Shown here piece by piece: positions 34,701-44,203 of a DNA stretch of 64,000 nucleotides. Both the position numbers and the translations under genes were made by a program. Positions within the stretch are counted from its first letter, which is position 1. Each line of letters opens with the position of its first letter. Under the pieces are notes generated by a model that saw only the letters and a list, made by a program, of their open reading frames with translations, ran no database searches and was not told the DNA's origin. The stretch comes from Alphaproteobacteria bacterium (GTDB lineage: Bacteria > Pseudomonadota > Alphaproteobacteria > RF32 > CAG-239): positions 1 through 64,000 of the forward strand of contig JAGBHO010000016.1 of NCBI GenBank assembly GCA_017935485.1, in the 5' to 3' direction.

Positions 34701-37700
34701 ATGAGACAGAAAAATCTATTTCGGAACAGCATCACAATTTTGATGCTCGCCCTTTGGGCATGTGTGTTTAACGCCTGCGAAGACAGCGAAGTTTACGGTT
34801 TGGGAGACGGAAAATCCAACCCCGTAACCGACATTGAACTCGCTGAAGCCGATTGGAGCTTGAAAAACATCTCCATCGACTCCGTTGCCGGTGCTAAAAA
34901 CTTCACCGATAAAGGTGAAGGGCGCGTAATCTTGCTGTATAAAGACGAGACCAGCAAAGATTCCTCTATCGTATGGAACCCGACAGCTTCCATTGAGTAC
35001 CCGACCGATCCGGTTTGGTACGTTGATTCCAAAAACATCAGCCAGAAAAATGTCAACAAAGTCGAAAAAACCGACAGCGTTAACATGAAGTGGCAACAAT
35101 ACACCTTCAATTTTGAGAACGGCAAGAGCCTGACGCTCGACGCCAAATCAAGAATTAAGGTGCTTGAAGCCCACGGCAAAAAGCTCGAACTTCCGTACTT
35201 CGAATTCACAAAAGTTGAATTCAACGGCGTACAGGAATACAAAAAGCTTCCGCCGGAAGTGGTTGACGGCAAAGAAGTCGAAAGCTACAACGCGATTTTG
35301 CGCTTTTTGGCAACAAGAAGTGTAAAGCAGCTGGAAAACTCGGACAAGGTATATAAAGTATATATCCCTGTAAAACTGGTTATCACCAAAGGCGGTGACA
35401 CTCCTGTTGACCCGACATTGGATAAGATTGAGGCCGATCAGCAAAAATCCACGTTCACGCGTGAATATGACCGCCAGTCCAAATACATCAAGTATATCGA
35501 TACTTGGAATTGGATTATCAATCAGTATTACAATGACGGTTCTGTAAAGCAGGACTCTAAGAAAGGTACCATCAACGCATGGTTTGAATTCCCGGGCAAA
35601 CAGAAAGTATATCAGGAAAGCTTGGACTTTTCTTGCACCGGCTCCAGTTCGGAAAGCACAGGTTCAACGTCAAAGGACTTCAAGTTCACTTGCGGCGGCC
35701 AGAGTTTTACGATCAGCAGCTATTGGGAAAAGGCAACTTACAGCTTCGGCGGCCAGACAATTGAGCTTCCCTACCATTATTTCAACAACATCAGTTACAA
35801 TACATATAAGGCTGAACGCCAGTATGAAAAAACTGAAAACGGAACAACTTATCAGGTTTATCTGGTAACAATTTCGATGACTGCCAGCAACACCAGCGGC
35901 GAAAACGAACAGTTCAACGTTTTGTATGAAGTATGGAAAAAGAAAACTCCGATTGATCCGGATGATCCGAACAATCCTGACGATCCGACAAAAGACGTCG
36001 ATGCCTACATCAAAGAAAGTCACTTGGACGACAACAATAAGTCTCACGCTACCATTACTATCATAGATAACAAAGGCGGTGAAAGAGACACAACAGTCGC
36101 AATCCAATACAACATTTCTTGGTCGTTGGATACTGATTTCGATGTCACTAAGGCTGATAATTCTGTTTCTCATCAGAGCATTTCTGACGGAACAAGCAAT
36201 ACTTCAACACGTACCAGCGGAGCATTTACGATCCAGACAATCAAGACCGTAAAAACTTCAAGCTTTAACGGCTTCTCTCATAAAATCACTACGGTGAACG
36301 AGAAAGCAACAATTAAAGTTGCCGGCAAGGTGTTGACAATGCCTTCTTCTGATTTGGTTCCGGTTTATAAATCTTACACTCAGGATAATCCGACAACGGC
36401 TGACAACCTTGTTTCTTATCCGACCCATCTGAAGTATGACTGCTCTTACAACAATAAGACAACGTCAAAAACACAGAATGGCGTTATCAGAGTGAAGAAA
36501 GAAGATCCGAAACCAGACCCTGTTTATGATGAAGATGCCTGGATTAAATCTGACAACCTGACAGATGATGGTCTGGCTAGTGCAATCATCACAATTCGCA
36601 ACAATAAAGGTGCGGAACGTGATTCTTCTGTACAAGTTCAGTACAACAATTCTTGGAGCTTGGACAATCCGTTTGACGTGACAAAGAGTGACAATTCTGT
36701 TGTCTTCTCAAGTATCAGCAGCGGAACAACTTCCACCAGTACCAGAACGCAGGATGCATTCAGAATTACCAAGACCAAAACAACGAAGACCGCTTCGTTC
36801 AATGGTTTCAGCCACAAGATTTATACTGAGGTTGAAAAAGCAACAATTACTGTTGCCGGTAAAGTGCTGACAATGCCTTCTGCCGATATGACGGTAAGTT
36901 ACAAGGATTACAGTCAGGATAACGGCACGACCAGCAATGGCGTAACCAGCTATCCGACCAGACTGAACTATACCTGTTCATATAACACCGGTTCATCTTC
37001 CAAAACTCAGGAAGGTACAATCCGTGTTAAAGCTGACGAACCTGTAACCGATGTGAACGCTGAATTCAAAACTCGTAATTTGACAAATACCGGATTATCT
37101 TCTGCTACTGTGATTATCACAAACAGCAAAGGTGAAACCAGAGAAGAGAATTACGAAATCCAGTATCAGCTGAGTTGGAGTTTGGCAAATCCGTTTGAGG
37201 TTGACAAAGCCGACAACAGCGTTTCTCATACGGGAATCTCTCAAACCAACTCTTCTTCCTCAACCCGTACGGAAGGCAAGTTCACAGTGACAACAACGAC
37301 AAAGACTTACAAGTCTTCATTCGATGGTTTCTCTCACCCCGTTACGACGGTAAATGAAACTGCCGTTCTGCACATTGCCGGAAAAGATTTGGAAATGTTG
37401 GCATCGGATTTGACCCCGTCATATGTCAATAATAATCAGGAAAGCGGAAGCACCAGCGGTAATACCACGAGCTATCTGACGCATCTGAATTATAGTTGTG
37501 CATATCATCAGGGTTCTTTGGGCAATAAGACTCAGGATGTTACCATCAAGGTAACCAAAAATGAGCCTCAGCAGCCGGATGTTGTTATTCCGAGCACTTT
37601 AGGCAAAATTATCGGCGCTCAGAAAACAATTGTTCTGAGAAACGGTAATGCCGGCGACAGAACAACTTGTCTGGCGATTAAATGCGAAAAAGGTGTCTTT

Positions 37701-37997
37701 GCAGTAATAGATGGTACCGAGTATACATGGGTAGGTGCTTCAACATCCGGAGAAGTTTCTGCAACAAGCGGTGACAGCTCTTGGCATCCGGCAACAATTA
37801 TTGCCAAAGGATGGGATAAAGAAAGTCTGGCTCAAGGTTGGCTCTATCAGTCATCTGACGGATCTGCATCACATTCGCAGATGTCTGCAGCCAACTGCAA
37901 CACCTATGGAGTATCCGATCCTCGTTTAGGATCATATAATACCAACAGCGATGGTACAATAACCATCGATGGTACGGTATACGGTCCTGAATTATAG
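34701..37997 (+). CDS. Large surface lipoprotein B with three ~178-aa repeats
   Basis: The 1098-aa protein has a lipoprotein signal (WACVFNAC, Cys26) and EDSEVYGL just after it, matching lipoprotein A. Two N-terminal beta-rich domains (about 45-235 and 245-420) and a DDPNNPDDPTKD linker follow. Three tandem repeats cover nt 35997-37575, each with a SW(S)L-x-x-x-F-x-V core, then a STRT segment and FNGFSH or FDGFSH. A C-terminal 130-aa domain, shared with lipoprotein A, ends [12 protein letters not shown]. Ig-like folds are likely for the repeats. The start follows an SD-less AT-rich leader, and a strong terminator follows. Confidence 0.8.
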   Translation: MRQKNLFRNSITILMLALWACVFNACEDSEVYGLGDGKSNPVTDIELAEADWSLKNISIDSVAGAKNFTDKGEGRVILLYKDETSKDSSIVWNPTASIEYPTDPVWYVDSKNISQKNVNKVEKTDSVNMKWQQYTFNFENGKSLTLDAKSRIKVLEAHGKKLELPYFEFTKVEFNGVQEYKKLPPEVVDGKEVESYNAILRFLATRSVKQLENSDKVYKVYIPVKLVITKGGDTPVDPTLDKIEADQQKSTFTREYDRQSKYIKYIDTWNWIINQYYNDGSVKQDSKKGTINAWFEFPGKQKVYQESLDFSCTGSSSESTGSTSKDFKFTCGGQSFTISSYWEKATYSFGGQTIELPYHYFNNISYNTYKAERQYEKTENGTTYQVYLVTISMTASNTSGENEQFNVLYEVWKKKTPIDPDDPNNPDDPTKDVDAYIKESHLDDNNKSHATITIIDNKGGERDTTVAIQYNISWSLDTDFDVTKADNSVSHQSISDGTSNTSTRTSGAFTIQTIKTVKTSSFNGFSHKITTVNEKATIKVAGKVLTMPSSDLVPVYKSYTQDNPTTADNLVSYPTHLKYDCSYNNKTTSKTQNGVIRVKKEDPKPDPVYDEDAWIKSDNLTDDGLASAIITIRNNKGAERDSSVQVQYNNSWSLDNPFDVTKSDNSVVFSSISSGTTSTSTRTQDAFRITKTKTTKTASFNGFSHKIYTEVEKATITVAGKVLTMPSADMTVSYKDYSQDNGTTSNGVTSYPTRLNYTCSYNTGSSSKTQEGTIRVKADEPVTDVNAEFKTRNLTNTGLSSATVIITNSKGETREENYEIQYQLSWSLANPFEVDKADNSVSHTGISQTNSSSSTRTEGKFTVTTTTKTYKSSFDGFSHPVTTVNETAVLHIAGKDLEMLASDLTPSYVNNNQESGSTSGNTTSYLTHLNYSCAYHQGSLGNKTQDVTIKVTKNEPQQPDVVIPSTLGKIIGAQKTIVLRNGNAGDRTTCLAIKCEKGVFAVIDGTEYTWVGASTSGEVSATSGDSSWHPATIIAKGWDKESLAQGWLYQSSDGSASHSQMSAANCNTYGVSDPRLGSYNTNSDGTITIDGTVYGPEL

Positions 37998-38014
37998 AAT
38001 TCCCGATCAATAAG

Positions 38015-38049
38015 AAAAACCGGCAAGCTTCATGCTTGTCGGTTTTTTT
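38015..38049. terminator. Bidirectional terminator after lipoprotein B
   Basis: AAAAACCGGCAAGC / GCTTGTCGGTTTTTTT; the T-run on the opposite strand also serves the convergent small gene. Confidence 0.9.
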
Positions 38050-38053
38050 GTTT

Positions 38054-38506
38054 TTAATAATAACGCCGGACTTTCAAATTGGCAATCGGAGCTTTTCCGG
38101 ACTTTTCTATACAAACCTCACGCCTTGAAAACAAAACTATGGCCTGCAATAGTTCTTCCTCACTGATTCTCCGAACATCAGTAAGAGCACCGGCCGGAAT
38201 AACTTCAAGGTTTCCATGGCTTATCGTCAGCAAAAAACGCTCTTCCTGAGGATATTTCCGCAAAACTTCATCTCCCGCAGACAAATGCTGACATGCAAGA
38301 CTGCTCCTGTTTTCCTCTTGATAAATCCATCCAAGAAAAACACATTCATTGTCTTTTTTAGCTACGATGTACCCACATCCCTCAGCAACAGCCTGCCGGA
38401 TAATCTCGCACATATTGCCGGACAAACCGCTGACATGGGATAACAAAAGAAAAGAACCGTAACCAAAGGAATAACCTTGCTCTTCATAAAACGTATTCAT
38501 AACCAT
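38054..38506 (-). CDS. Hypothetical protein, 150 aa
   Basis: A soluble protein with no signal peptide. It begins MVMNTFYEEQGYSFGYGSFLLL (shown here only as its start) and ends in a basic stretch NLKVRRYY. Two ATG codons (38506 and 38500) are possible. The leader TTATTATTTTAAATTTTT lacks an SD. Size and leader place it with the other orphan genes. Family not recognised. Confidence 0.6.
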   Translation of the reverse strand: MVMNTFYEEQGYSFGYGSFLLLSHVSGLSGNMCEIIRQAVAEGCGYIVAKKDNECVFLGWIYQEENRSSLACQHLSAGDEVLRKYPQEERFLLTISHGNLEVIPAGALTDVRRISEEELLQAIVLFSRREVCIEKSGKAPIANLKVRRYY

Positions 38507-38559
38507 AAAAATTTAAAATAATAATCTGTTACCTATGGTTAAATTTACTGTAACGCTCA

Positions 38560-38617
38560 GGCTTTGTCTACAAAAAAAGTACACGAGCAAGAAACCTTCA
38601 AGCTTGATGACGCTAAT
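38560..38617 (-). repeat. Hairpin class 2, copy E5 (degraded)
   Basis: GTCTAC-A7-GTACAC with the family right flank CACGAGCAAGAAACC, but with the left arm no longer complementary. Confidence 0.5.
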
Positions 38618-38682
38618 ACTTAAAAGACAAGAAATTGTTATGCTGTGAAAAAGGTTTCAAGCGGCAAACACTAAATTCCGAA

Positions 38683-38766
38683 AAAGACTAATGCTGCGAC
38701 GGAGATTTCGAGCGACGTGTACAAAAAAGTACACGAGCAAGAAATCTCCTAGCATGATTAGCCTTT
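38683..38766 (-). terminator. Hairpin class 2, copy E4, at the 3' end of acrB
   Basis: Three nested stems: AAAG-x-CTAAT/ATTAG-x-CTTT outside, GGAGATTTC/GAAATCTCC in the middle, CGTGTAC/GTACACG inside. It overlaps the acrB stop codon. It is the same design as copy E3 after lpxA but with a different middle stem. It is followed by T-rich sequence on the minus strand. Confidence 0.7.
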
Positions 38767-41700
38767 AGCGGGATTTAACAGTGGCTTCCTTTATAGTTTG
38801 GAACAACACATACAATAAAGGAATGACCAACAAACCGACAAAAGTACCCAATAACATTCCGTAAAATACCGGAACGCCAATGGCAATACGGCTGCTGGCA
38901 CCGGCGCCTGTCGCCACAATCATAGGCAAAACGCCCAAAATGAAGGTAAAGGCCGTCATCAGCACCGCGCGAAAACGCTCTTTGGTTCCGACCAACGCCG
39001 ACCGGACGATTGATGTACCGCGTTCCTGCTCTTCTTTGGAAAATTCCACAATCAGAATAGCATTCTTACTGGCCAAACCGACAAGCAGAATCAAACCCAG
39101 CTGGGCATAAATACTCAACGGCAGTCCGGTAATAAACAAACCGGCCAAAGCGCCAAGCATTGCCACGGAAACCGATGTCAACACCGGCAGCGGCGTCAGC
39201 CAACTTTCATACTGCGCAACCAGAAACAAATAGCCGAAAGTAATCGCCAACGCCAAAAGATAGCCGATCTGGCCGCCGCTGGCTTTTTCCTGATAACTGA
39301 TACCTGACCAGTCATACGTAAAGCCCCGCGGCAATCCTTTAGACAGCTGTTCCAGAGAAGCCATCGCTTCGCCGGTACTGACGGAATTGTTCTGAACCGC
39401 CGTAATAGAAGCACTCGGATACTGGTTATAACGGGTAACCACACGCGGTGACAAAACCTTGCGCAACTTAACCACGCTGCCCAAAGGCACCATTTCGCCG
39501 TTTTTGTTCTGAACATGCAGATTGCTGATACTGTCAATGTCTTTACGGAACTTCCAGTCAGCCTGAATCATAACCTTGTTCACCTGCGTACCGAAGTTAA
39601 CGTCATTTATATAGCTTGACCCCAGATAATTCTGCAAAACGGCAAAAATATCACCGATTGCCACACCCATTGCCTCAGCTTTCTGCCGGTCAATATCCAG
39701 ATAAATATTCGGCGTCTTGGCAGTATAAGTCGTATAAGCATAAGAAACTTCCGGCGCCTGATTAACCTGCAACAGCATATTCTGCAAAGCGGCTTCAATC
39801 TGCTGAGGATTATCCGTGTTGGTCGACAACAAACGATAATCCATACCGCCGCTCATACCAAGCCCCATAATCGCCGGCGGTTCAAACAACTGAACTTCGG
39901 CCTGCGGCTTATTGGCAAGTTTGGCGCGGATACGGTTCAAAATATTGGTTGAATACAACTCCTCGCCTTTGCGTTCATTCCACGGACGCAGGGTAATAAA
40001 GCCCAGAGCGACGTTTTCGCCGGAACCGCCGATCATACTGACGCCGGCAACAATCATAACGCTGTCAACCCCCTGCTCTTCTTTCATCAACGGATAAACC
40101 TCATCAATAAACTTCTGCGTACGTTCGCGCGTTGCACCCTCAGGCAGCTGAATATTGACCATGATAACACCTTGATCCTCATTCGGAATAAACGAAGTCT
40201 GGCTGATACTTAACAGCGCATAAACCCCGATAACAATCAAACCGAACAACAGGGCAATCACGGAAACCTTACGAGCCACAATCGCCACAATCGCCACATA
40301 CGTATCTCTGGTTTTGTTCAACGTCTGGTTAAACCAGAACAACGGGCCATGCGTAATCTTTTTCAGCGGACGCAGAATTGTTGCGCACAAAGCCGGAGAC
40401 AAAGTCAGAGCATTCACTGATGAGAAGAAAACCGAGGTCGAAATCGTCACGGCAAACTGCTGATAGATTCGACCGGTAATCCCGCCCATAAATCCGACCG
40501 GAACAAAGATGGCAAGCAGCACCAGCGTTGTAGCGATAACGGCACTGGAAACCTGCTCCATCGCTTTAATCGTCGCTTCTTTCGGCGTGAGCTTTTCCGT
40601 TTCCATCAGATAAAGCACGCGTTCGACCACCACAATCGCATCATCCACCACCAGACCGATGGCCAGAACCAGACCGAACAGCGTCAGCATATTAATACTG
40701 TATCCCAACGCCAGCATCACGGCAAAAGTTGCAAAAATAGATACCGGAATGGTCAGGGTCGGCACCAACGTAGAGCGCCAGTCCTGCAAAAAGATATAAC
40801 AAACCAACACCACCAGAGCAAAAGTCAAAATCAGAGTAAAGACAACTTCCTCGATTGAGGCCTCAATATATTCCGTTGAATCATACCCGATCATATAAGT
40901 CATATCTTCGGGAAAATTCTGCGAAAGCTTCTCAATCTCAGCCTTAACGGCAGCCATGGCTTCAAGAGCATTGGCACCGGCCAGCTGATTAATGGCAATG
41001 GCAACGTTCGGTGCATTATTAAATTTGGAAGTCGCATGATAATTTTCTTCACCGATCTCGACGCGGGCAATGTCTTTCAGACGCAGCAAACCGCCCTGCT
41101 CAGCCGTCCGGACAATAATGTTTTTAAAATCCTCCACCTCGTTAATACGCCCCAAAGTCTGCAGCGTATAAACCATTTGCTGATGTCCGTCTCCGGGCAT
41201 GGCGCCGACGCTTCCGAGCGAAGGCTGGTAGTTTTGGCTTTCAATTGCCGCCGTCACGGCCGAAAGCGGCAGATTTAAAGCCGTAATTTTATCAGCATCC
41301 AGCCAAACCCGCATACTCAGGCGGGAAGAATAAACATTAACCTCACCCACGCCATAAACGCGCGCCAGATTGTTTTTAATGTTGTTCTGCACATAGTCGG
41401 CCAGTTCCAGAGTTGAGTGCGTTCCTTTCGGAGAACCGATGGTAATAAAGCCAAGAATATTGGAAGACCGGCTGCGAACCGTCAGGCCTTGGCGCGTCAC
41501 TTCCGTCGGAAGTTTGGACTGAGCCTGTTGAATACGGTTTTGCACCTTGACCTGCGCCATATCGCGGTCAACGCCGACTTTAAAAGTAACGGTCAGGGAA
41601 TAACTGGAGTTTTCGGATGAAGAACTCATATACAACATATCTTCCACGCCGTTGATTTCTTCTTCCAGCGGAATACCGATGGTCTTGGCCACAACTTCCG

Positions 41701-41863
41701 CACTGGCTCCGGGATAAGACGCCGAAACCACCACTTCCGGCGGCGTAATCTCGGGATAAAGAGCAATCGGCAAAGAGAAAATGGAAATAACGCCCGCCAA
41801 CGTCAAAACGATGGAAATAACCATCGCAAAACGCGGGCGCTCAATAAAGATTCTCGAAAACAT
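38765..41863 (-). CDS. acrB: RND efflux pump inner-membrane transporter (HAE1, AcrB-type)
   Basis: The 1032-aa proton-driven pump exports hydrophobic drugs and bile-type compounds through a tripartite complex. It has 12 membrane helices and two large periplasmic loops. It shows the N-terminal MFSRIFIERPRFA, the GFMGG-type loop after TM5-6, and the proton-relay acids in TM4 (GLVVDDAIVVVE). Length is normal. It is the third gene of the regulator-adaptor-transporter operon; no TolC-type channel gene is nearby, so that partner must be encoded elsewhere. Confidence 0.95.
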   Translation of the reverse strand: MFSRIFIERPRFAMVISIVLTLAGVISIFSLPIALYPEITPPEVVVSASYPGASAEVVAKTIGIPLEEEINGVEDMLYMSSSSENSSYSLTVTFKVGVDRDMAQVKVQNRIQQAQSKLPTEVTRQGLTVRSRSSNILGFITIGSPKGTHSTLELADYVQNNIKNNLARVYGVGEVNVYSSRLSMRVWLDADKITALNLPLSAVTAAIESQNYQPSLGSVGAMPGDGHQQMVYTLQTLGRINEVEDFKNIIVRTAEQGGLLRLKDIARVEIGEENYHATSKFNNAPNVAIAINQLAGANALEAMAAVKAEIEKLSQNFPEDMTYMIGYDSTEYIEASIEEVVFTLILTFALVVLVCYIFLQDWRSTLVPTLTIPVSIFATFAVMLALGYSINMLTLFGLVLAIGLVVDDAIVVVERVLYLMETEKLTPKEATIKAMEQVSSAVIATTLVLLAIFVPVGFMGGITGRIYQQFAVTISTSVFFSSVNALTLSPALCATILRPLKKITHGPLFWFNQTLNKTRDTYVAIVAIVARKVSVIALLFGLIVIGVYALLSISQTSFIPNEDQGVIMVNIQLPEGATRERTQKFIDEVYPLMKEEQGVDSVMIVAGVSMIGGSGENVALGFITLRPWNERKGEELYSTNILNRIRAKLANKPQAEVQLFEPPAIMGLGMSGGMDYRLLSTNTDNPQQIEAALQNMLLQVNQAPEVSYAYTTYTAKTPNIYLDIDRQKAEAMGVAIGDIFAVLQNYLGSSYINDVNFGTQVNKVMIQADWKFRKDIDSISNLHVQNKNGEMVPLGSVVKLRKVLSPRVVTRYNQYPSASITAVQNNSVSTGEAMASLEQLSKGLPRGFTYDWSGISYQEKASGGQIGYLLALAITFGYLFLVAQYESWLTPLPVLTSVSVAMLGALAGLFITGLPLSIYAQLGLILLVGLASKNAILIVEFSKEEQERGTSIVRSALVGTKERFRAVLMTAFTFILGVLPMIVATGAGASSRIAIGVPVFYGMLLGTFVGLLVIPLLYVLFQTIKEATVKSR

Positions 41864-41866
41864 CTG

Positions 41867-43030
41867 TTACTTTACCTCCGCAGTATCAGAAACCAGCTGA
41901 GCATTCACTTTCTGCCCTTCCCGAACTTTTTGCAGGCCTTGGATAATAACTTTGTCATCAGAGCTCAGACCGTCCAGAACAATTTGTTTATCCTCAAAAA
42001 CATCTCCCAATTCAACACGTCTCTGCTCGGCAATTCCATCCTCATTCACGGTAAAGACGTAATTGCCGTGCTGATCCTGAGCCAAAGCGGCCTGAGGAAC
42101 CAAAACAGCCAGTTGCTGCTGCTTTTCGCCGATGCGGATATCAACATAGTTTCCGGGAATCAGCAAATCTTGATCGTTTTTATATTCGGCATAAACTGCA
42201 ATCGTCGCTGTTTCCGTATTGACTTCATTATCGGTAAAACGGGACTGCAGATTATTAACCAAAACCGTTCCGTTGGAAAGCACCAGCTCGGTCAACAGCT
42301 GGCTGGCCTTGCCGTCATACATCTGACGCATGTCAAGCATATCCCGGTCTGTTACGGAAAAAGCAACACGGATCGGGTTGGTCTGAACAATACGGGCCAA
42401 AGTCTGGGTCGCGGAAGACACATAGTTACCTTCGGTCACCAAAGCCTTACCGATACGGCCGCTGATCGGCGCCTTAATTTCGGTATAGCCTAAATCAATT
42501 TTTGCCAGATCAAGATTGGCCTTGGCCTGAGCAACGGCTGCCTTGGCCTGCAAATAACTGCTTTCGGCCGTGTCAAGCGTTGCTTTGGAAGCATAATTCT
42601 GCTTGCTCAGGGAAGACTGTCTTTTATAATCGCGCTCGGTTTTTACCAGATTCGCTTCCGCACTTTCCAGCTCGGCCTGACGCAGCTCCACATTGGCAAT
42701 ATAACGTTCCTGCTCAATCACAAACAAAATGTCGCCTTCGTTCACAAAAGAGCCTTCTTCAAACAAAACCTTTTCCACATAACCGGTAATCTGCGGCATG
42801 AGATTAACACTCTTAATCGGCTCGACATGGCCGATATAAGTCTTTTTCGGAGAAATATCCCGCGTCTCCAACTGCTGAATCAGAACATACGGAGTCCCGC
42901 CGCCCATTGCGGCCATATTAGCTGCCGGCGGCGTCAGACGACCCTTCAGATACCAGCCCGCCGCACCGCATAATAAAAAGACAACCACTCTTTTTATAAT
43001 TACTCTGTTTTTCAACTTACCAACTTGCAT
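41867..43030 (-). CDS. acrA: RND efflux periplasmic adaptor (AcrA/MexA-type)
   Basis: The 387-aa membrane-fusion protein has an N-terminal membrane anchor (VVVFLLCGAAGWYL), a lipoyl half-motif (VNLMPQITGYVEKVLF) and a helical hairpin (about 100-170, AEANLVKTERDYKRQ). The second lipoyl half is IDLGYTEIKAPISGRIG, followed by beta-barrel and membrane-proximal domains. There is no lipobox, so it is anchored by the helix rather than by lipid. It ends 3 nt before acrB starts. Confidence 0.95.
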   Translation of the reverse strand: MQVGKLKNRVIIKRVVVFLLCGAAGWYLKGRLTPPAANMAAMGGGTPYVLIQQLETRDISPKKTYIGHVEPIKSVNLMPQITGYVEKVLFEEGSFVNEGDILFVIEQERYIANVELRQAELESAEANLVKTERDYKRQSSLSKQNYASKATLDTAESSYLQAKAAVAQAKANLDLAKIDLGYTEIKAPISGRIGKALVTEGNYVSSATQTLARIVQTNPIRVAFSVTDRDMLDMRQMYDGKASQLLTELVLSNGTVLVNNLQSRFTDNEVNTETATIAVYAEYKNDQDLLIPGNYVDIRIGEKQQQLAVLVPQAALAQDQHGNYVFTVNEDGIAEQRRVELGDVFEDKQIVLDGLSSDDKVIIQGLQKVREGQKVNAQLVSDTAEVK

Positions 43031-43034
43031 CTCA

Positions 43035-43655
43035 TTACCTCACGTTCTTAATACTCTTTATCATCAAACCAAAACTCTTTCTGACCATTGCGGGAAAACG
43101 AACCAGCTCGGAATCGTTGGAAAGCACTTCCGATAATATTCCCTGCCATAAAGACATCAAAATCAAAGCCAAATCGTCAACATCCAAATCGGGCCTTATT
43201 TCTCCACTTTTTTGAAAAGATGTCAACAATTCTTTTAATTCTTTCAGCGGGATATCCCTGATCTCCCTGACGGCATTGCCGACAGTTTTCACAATCCCTT
43301 CTGACCATTCCATATGAAAACGGGCAAAAAACAAAAAGCGGCGGTAATTGGCATCGTCAACCACCATTTTTGCAATTTTGACCTGAACTTCGCACAAATC
43401 TTCCAAACTTTTAACGTTATCTGCAAATTCTTTAATCTTACAATGATTGTCATAAAAATTCTGCTTGATAACTTCTATCAGCAAATCCGGTTTATTCTTA
43501 AAATGCCAGTAAACGGCACCTTTTGTCAGATTTATTTTTGCTGCAATATCATCAAAAGTTGTCCGTGCATACCCTTTTGTGCAAAAGACGTCCAATGCCG
43601 CCCCAAGAATGGCATTTCGGGTCTGCTCCGCTTCCTCTTTTGTTTTTCTTACCAT
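43035..43655 (-). CDS. TetR-family repressor of the efflux operon (AcrR-like)
   Basis: The start at 43655 (MVRKTKEEAEQTR, 206 aa) follows AGGTGA. The helix-turn-helix spans about 31-52 (TTFDDIAAKINLTKGAVYWHF). The C-terminal helical domain would bind the inducing drugs. It is the first gene of the operon, 4 nt from the adaptor, and a palindromic operator overlaps its promoter, so autoregulation of the whole operon is likely. Confidence 0.93.
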   Translation of the reverse strand: MVRKTKEEAEQTRNAILGAALDVFCTKGYARTTFDDIAAKINLTKGAVYWHFKNKPDLLIEVIKQNFYDNHCKIKEFADNVKSLEDLCEVQVKIAKMVVDDANYRRFLFFARFHMEWSEGIVKTVGNAVREIRDIPLKELKELLTSFQKSGEIRPDLDVDDLALILMSLWQGILSEVLSNDSELVRFPAMVRKSFGLMIKSIKNVR

Positions 43656-43675
43656 TACATCACCTGAAATTACGC

Positions 43676-43696
43676 ATACATTCAAGCTGAATGTAT
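43676..43696. promoter_or_regulatory. Predicted TetR-family operator
   Basis: Perfect 9-bp arms ATACATTCA and TGAATGTAT with a 3-bp centre. It resembles the E. coli AcrR site, which contains TGAATGTATGTA (established knowledge). It covers the -10 region of the operon promoter. Confidence 0.8.
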
Positions 43697-43719
43697 AAAA
43701 CAAAATTTTATAAAATCAA
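43692..43719 (-). promoter_or_regulatory. Predicted promoter of the efflux operon
   Basis: Minus strand TTGATT (43714-43719), 16 nt, TATACA (43692-43697); the -10 lies inside the operator arm. Confidence 0.65.
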
Positions 43720-43740
43720 GCATTTTTATTAAATTTTGCA

Positions 43741-43774
43741 AAAAAAATCCTCCGGTTTATTATCCGGAGGATTT
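43741..43774 (-). terminator. Terminator of the 62-aa gene
   Basis: AATCCTCCGG/CCGGAGGATT with a seven-T run on the minus strand. Confidence 0.92.
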
Positions 43775-43793
43775 ATTAAAATAATATTTATTT

Positions 43794-43982
43794 TTAAAAT
43801 TTTCTTATCAACTGCAAATTAGCCCGCAAAATAGCGTCTTGCTGTGCCTTAACTTTCTGCTTTCTGATTTGTTCAAGTTTGATTACGTCCTCCCAGAGCT
43901 GGAGATTCTCCTCACGGACAACGCATTCGGGACGAATAAAATTATAAACTCCTGCCTCAGAACGTTTATCATTATAATCCAT
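43794..43982 (-). CDS. Small hypothetical protein, 62 aa
   Basis: The gene is supported by a strong AAAGGAGGG ribosome site, a good promoter (44019-44046) and its own terminator. The product is charged and helical (WEDVIKLEQIRKQKVKAQQD) with no membrane segment. It is not recognised. Confidence 0.65.
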   Translation of the reverse strand: MDYNDKRSEAGVYNFIRPECVVREENLQLWEDVIKLEQIRKQKVKAQQDAILRANLQLIRKF

Positions 43983-44018
43983 TCCGCCCTCCTTTCAATG
44001 TTGTTGAGTTATGATAAT

Positions 44019-44046
44019 AATATAGCGCTTATATTTTGTTATACAA
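44019..44046 (-). promoter_or_regulatory. Predicted promoter of the 62-aa gene
   Basis: Minus strand TTGTAT, 16 nt, TATATT. Confidence 0.5.
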
Positions 44047-44155
44047 GCATAATAGCATAATAAACTTAACAATATGTTTATAAAACGGAATGTTTAATTC
44101 TCCTAATATGCCTTCCTCCAGAAATACACAATTTTCTATTGTATCATCTGCCATG

Positions 44156-44184
44156 TTGTGCAATAATAAATATAAGATTACTAT
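44156..44184 (+). promoter_or_regulatory. Predicted promoter of the 230-aa secreted protein
   Basis: TTGTGC, 17 nt, TACTAT, about 20 nt before the ATG. Confidence 0.45.
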
Positions 44185-44203
44185 AATTTTTAGGATGTAA
44201 ATC

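Noticed and set aside
31667..37997. Whole-block transfer from Bacteroidota
   Set aside because: Protein style and leaders suggest it, but the promoter of lipoprotein B is sigma70-like and no mobility gene flanks the block, so it is not claimed.
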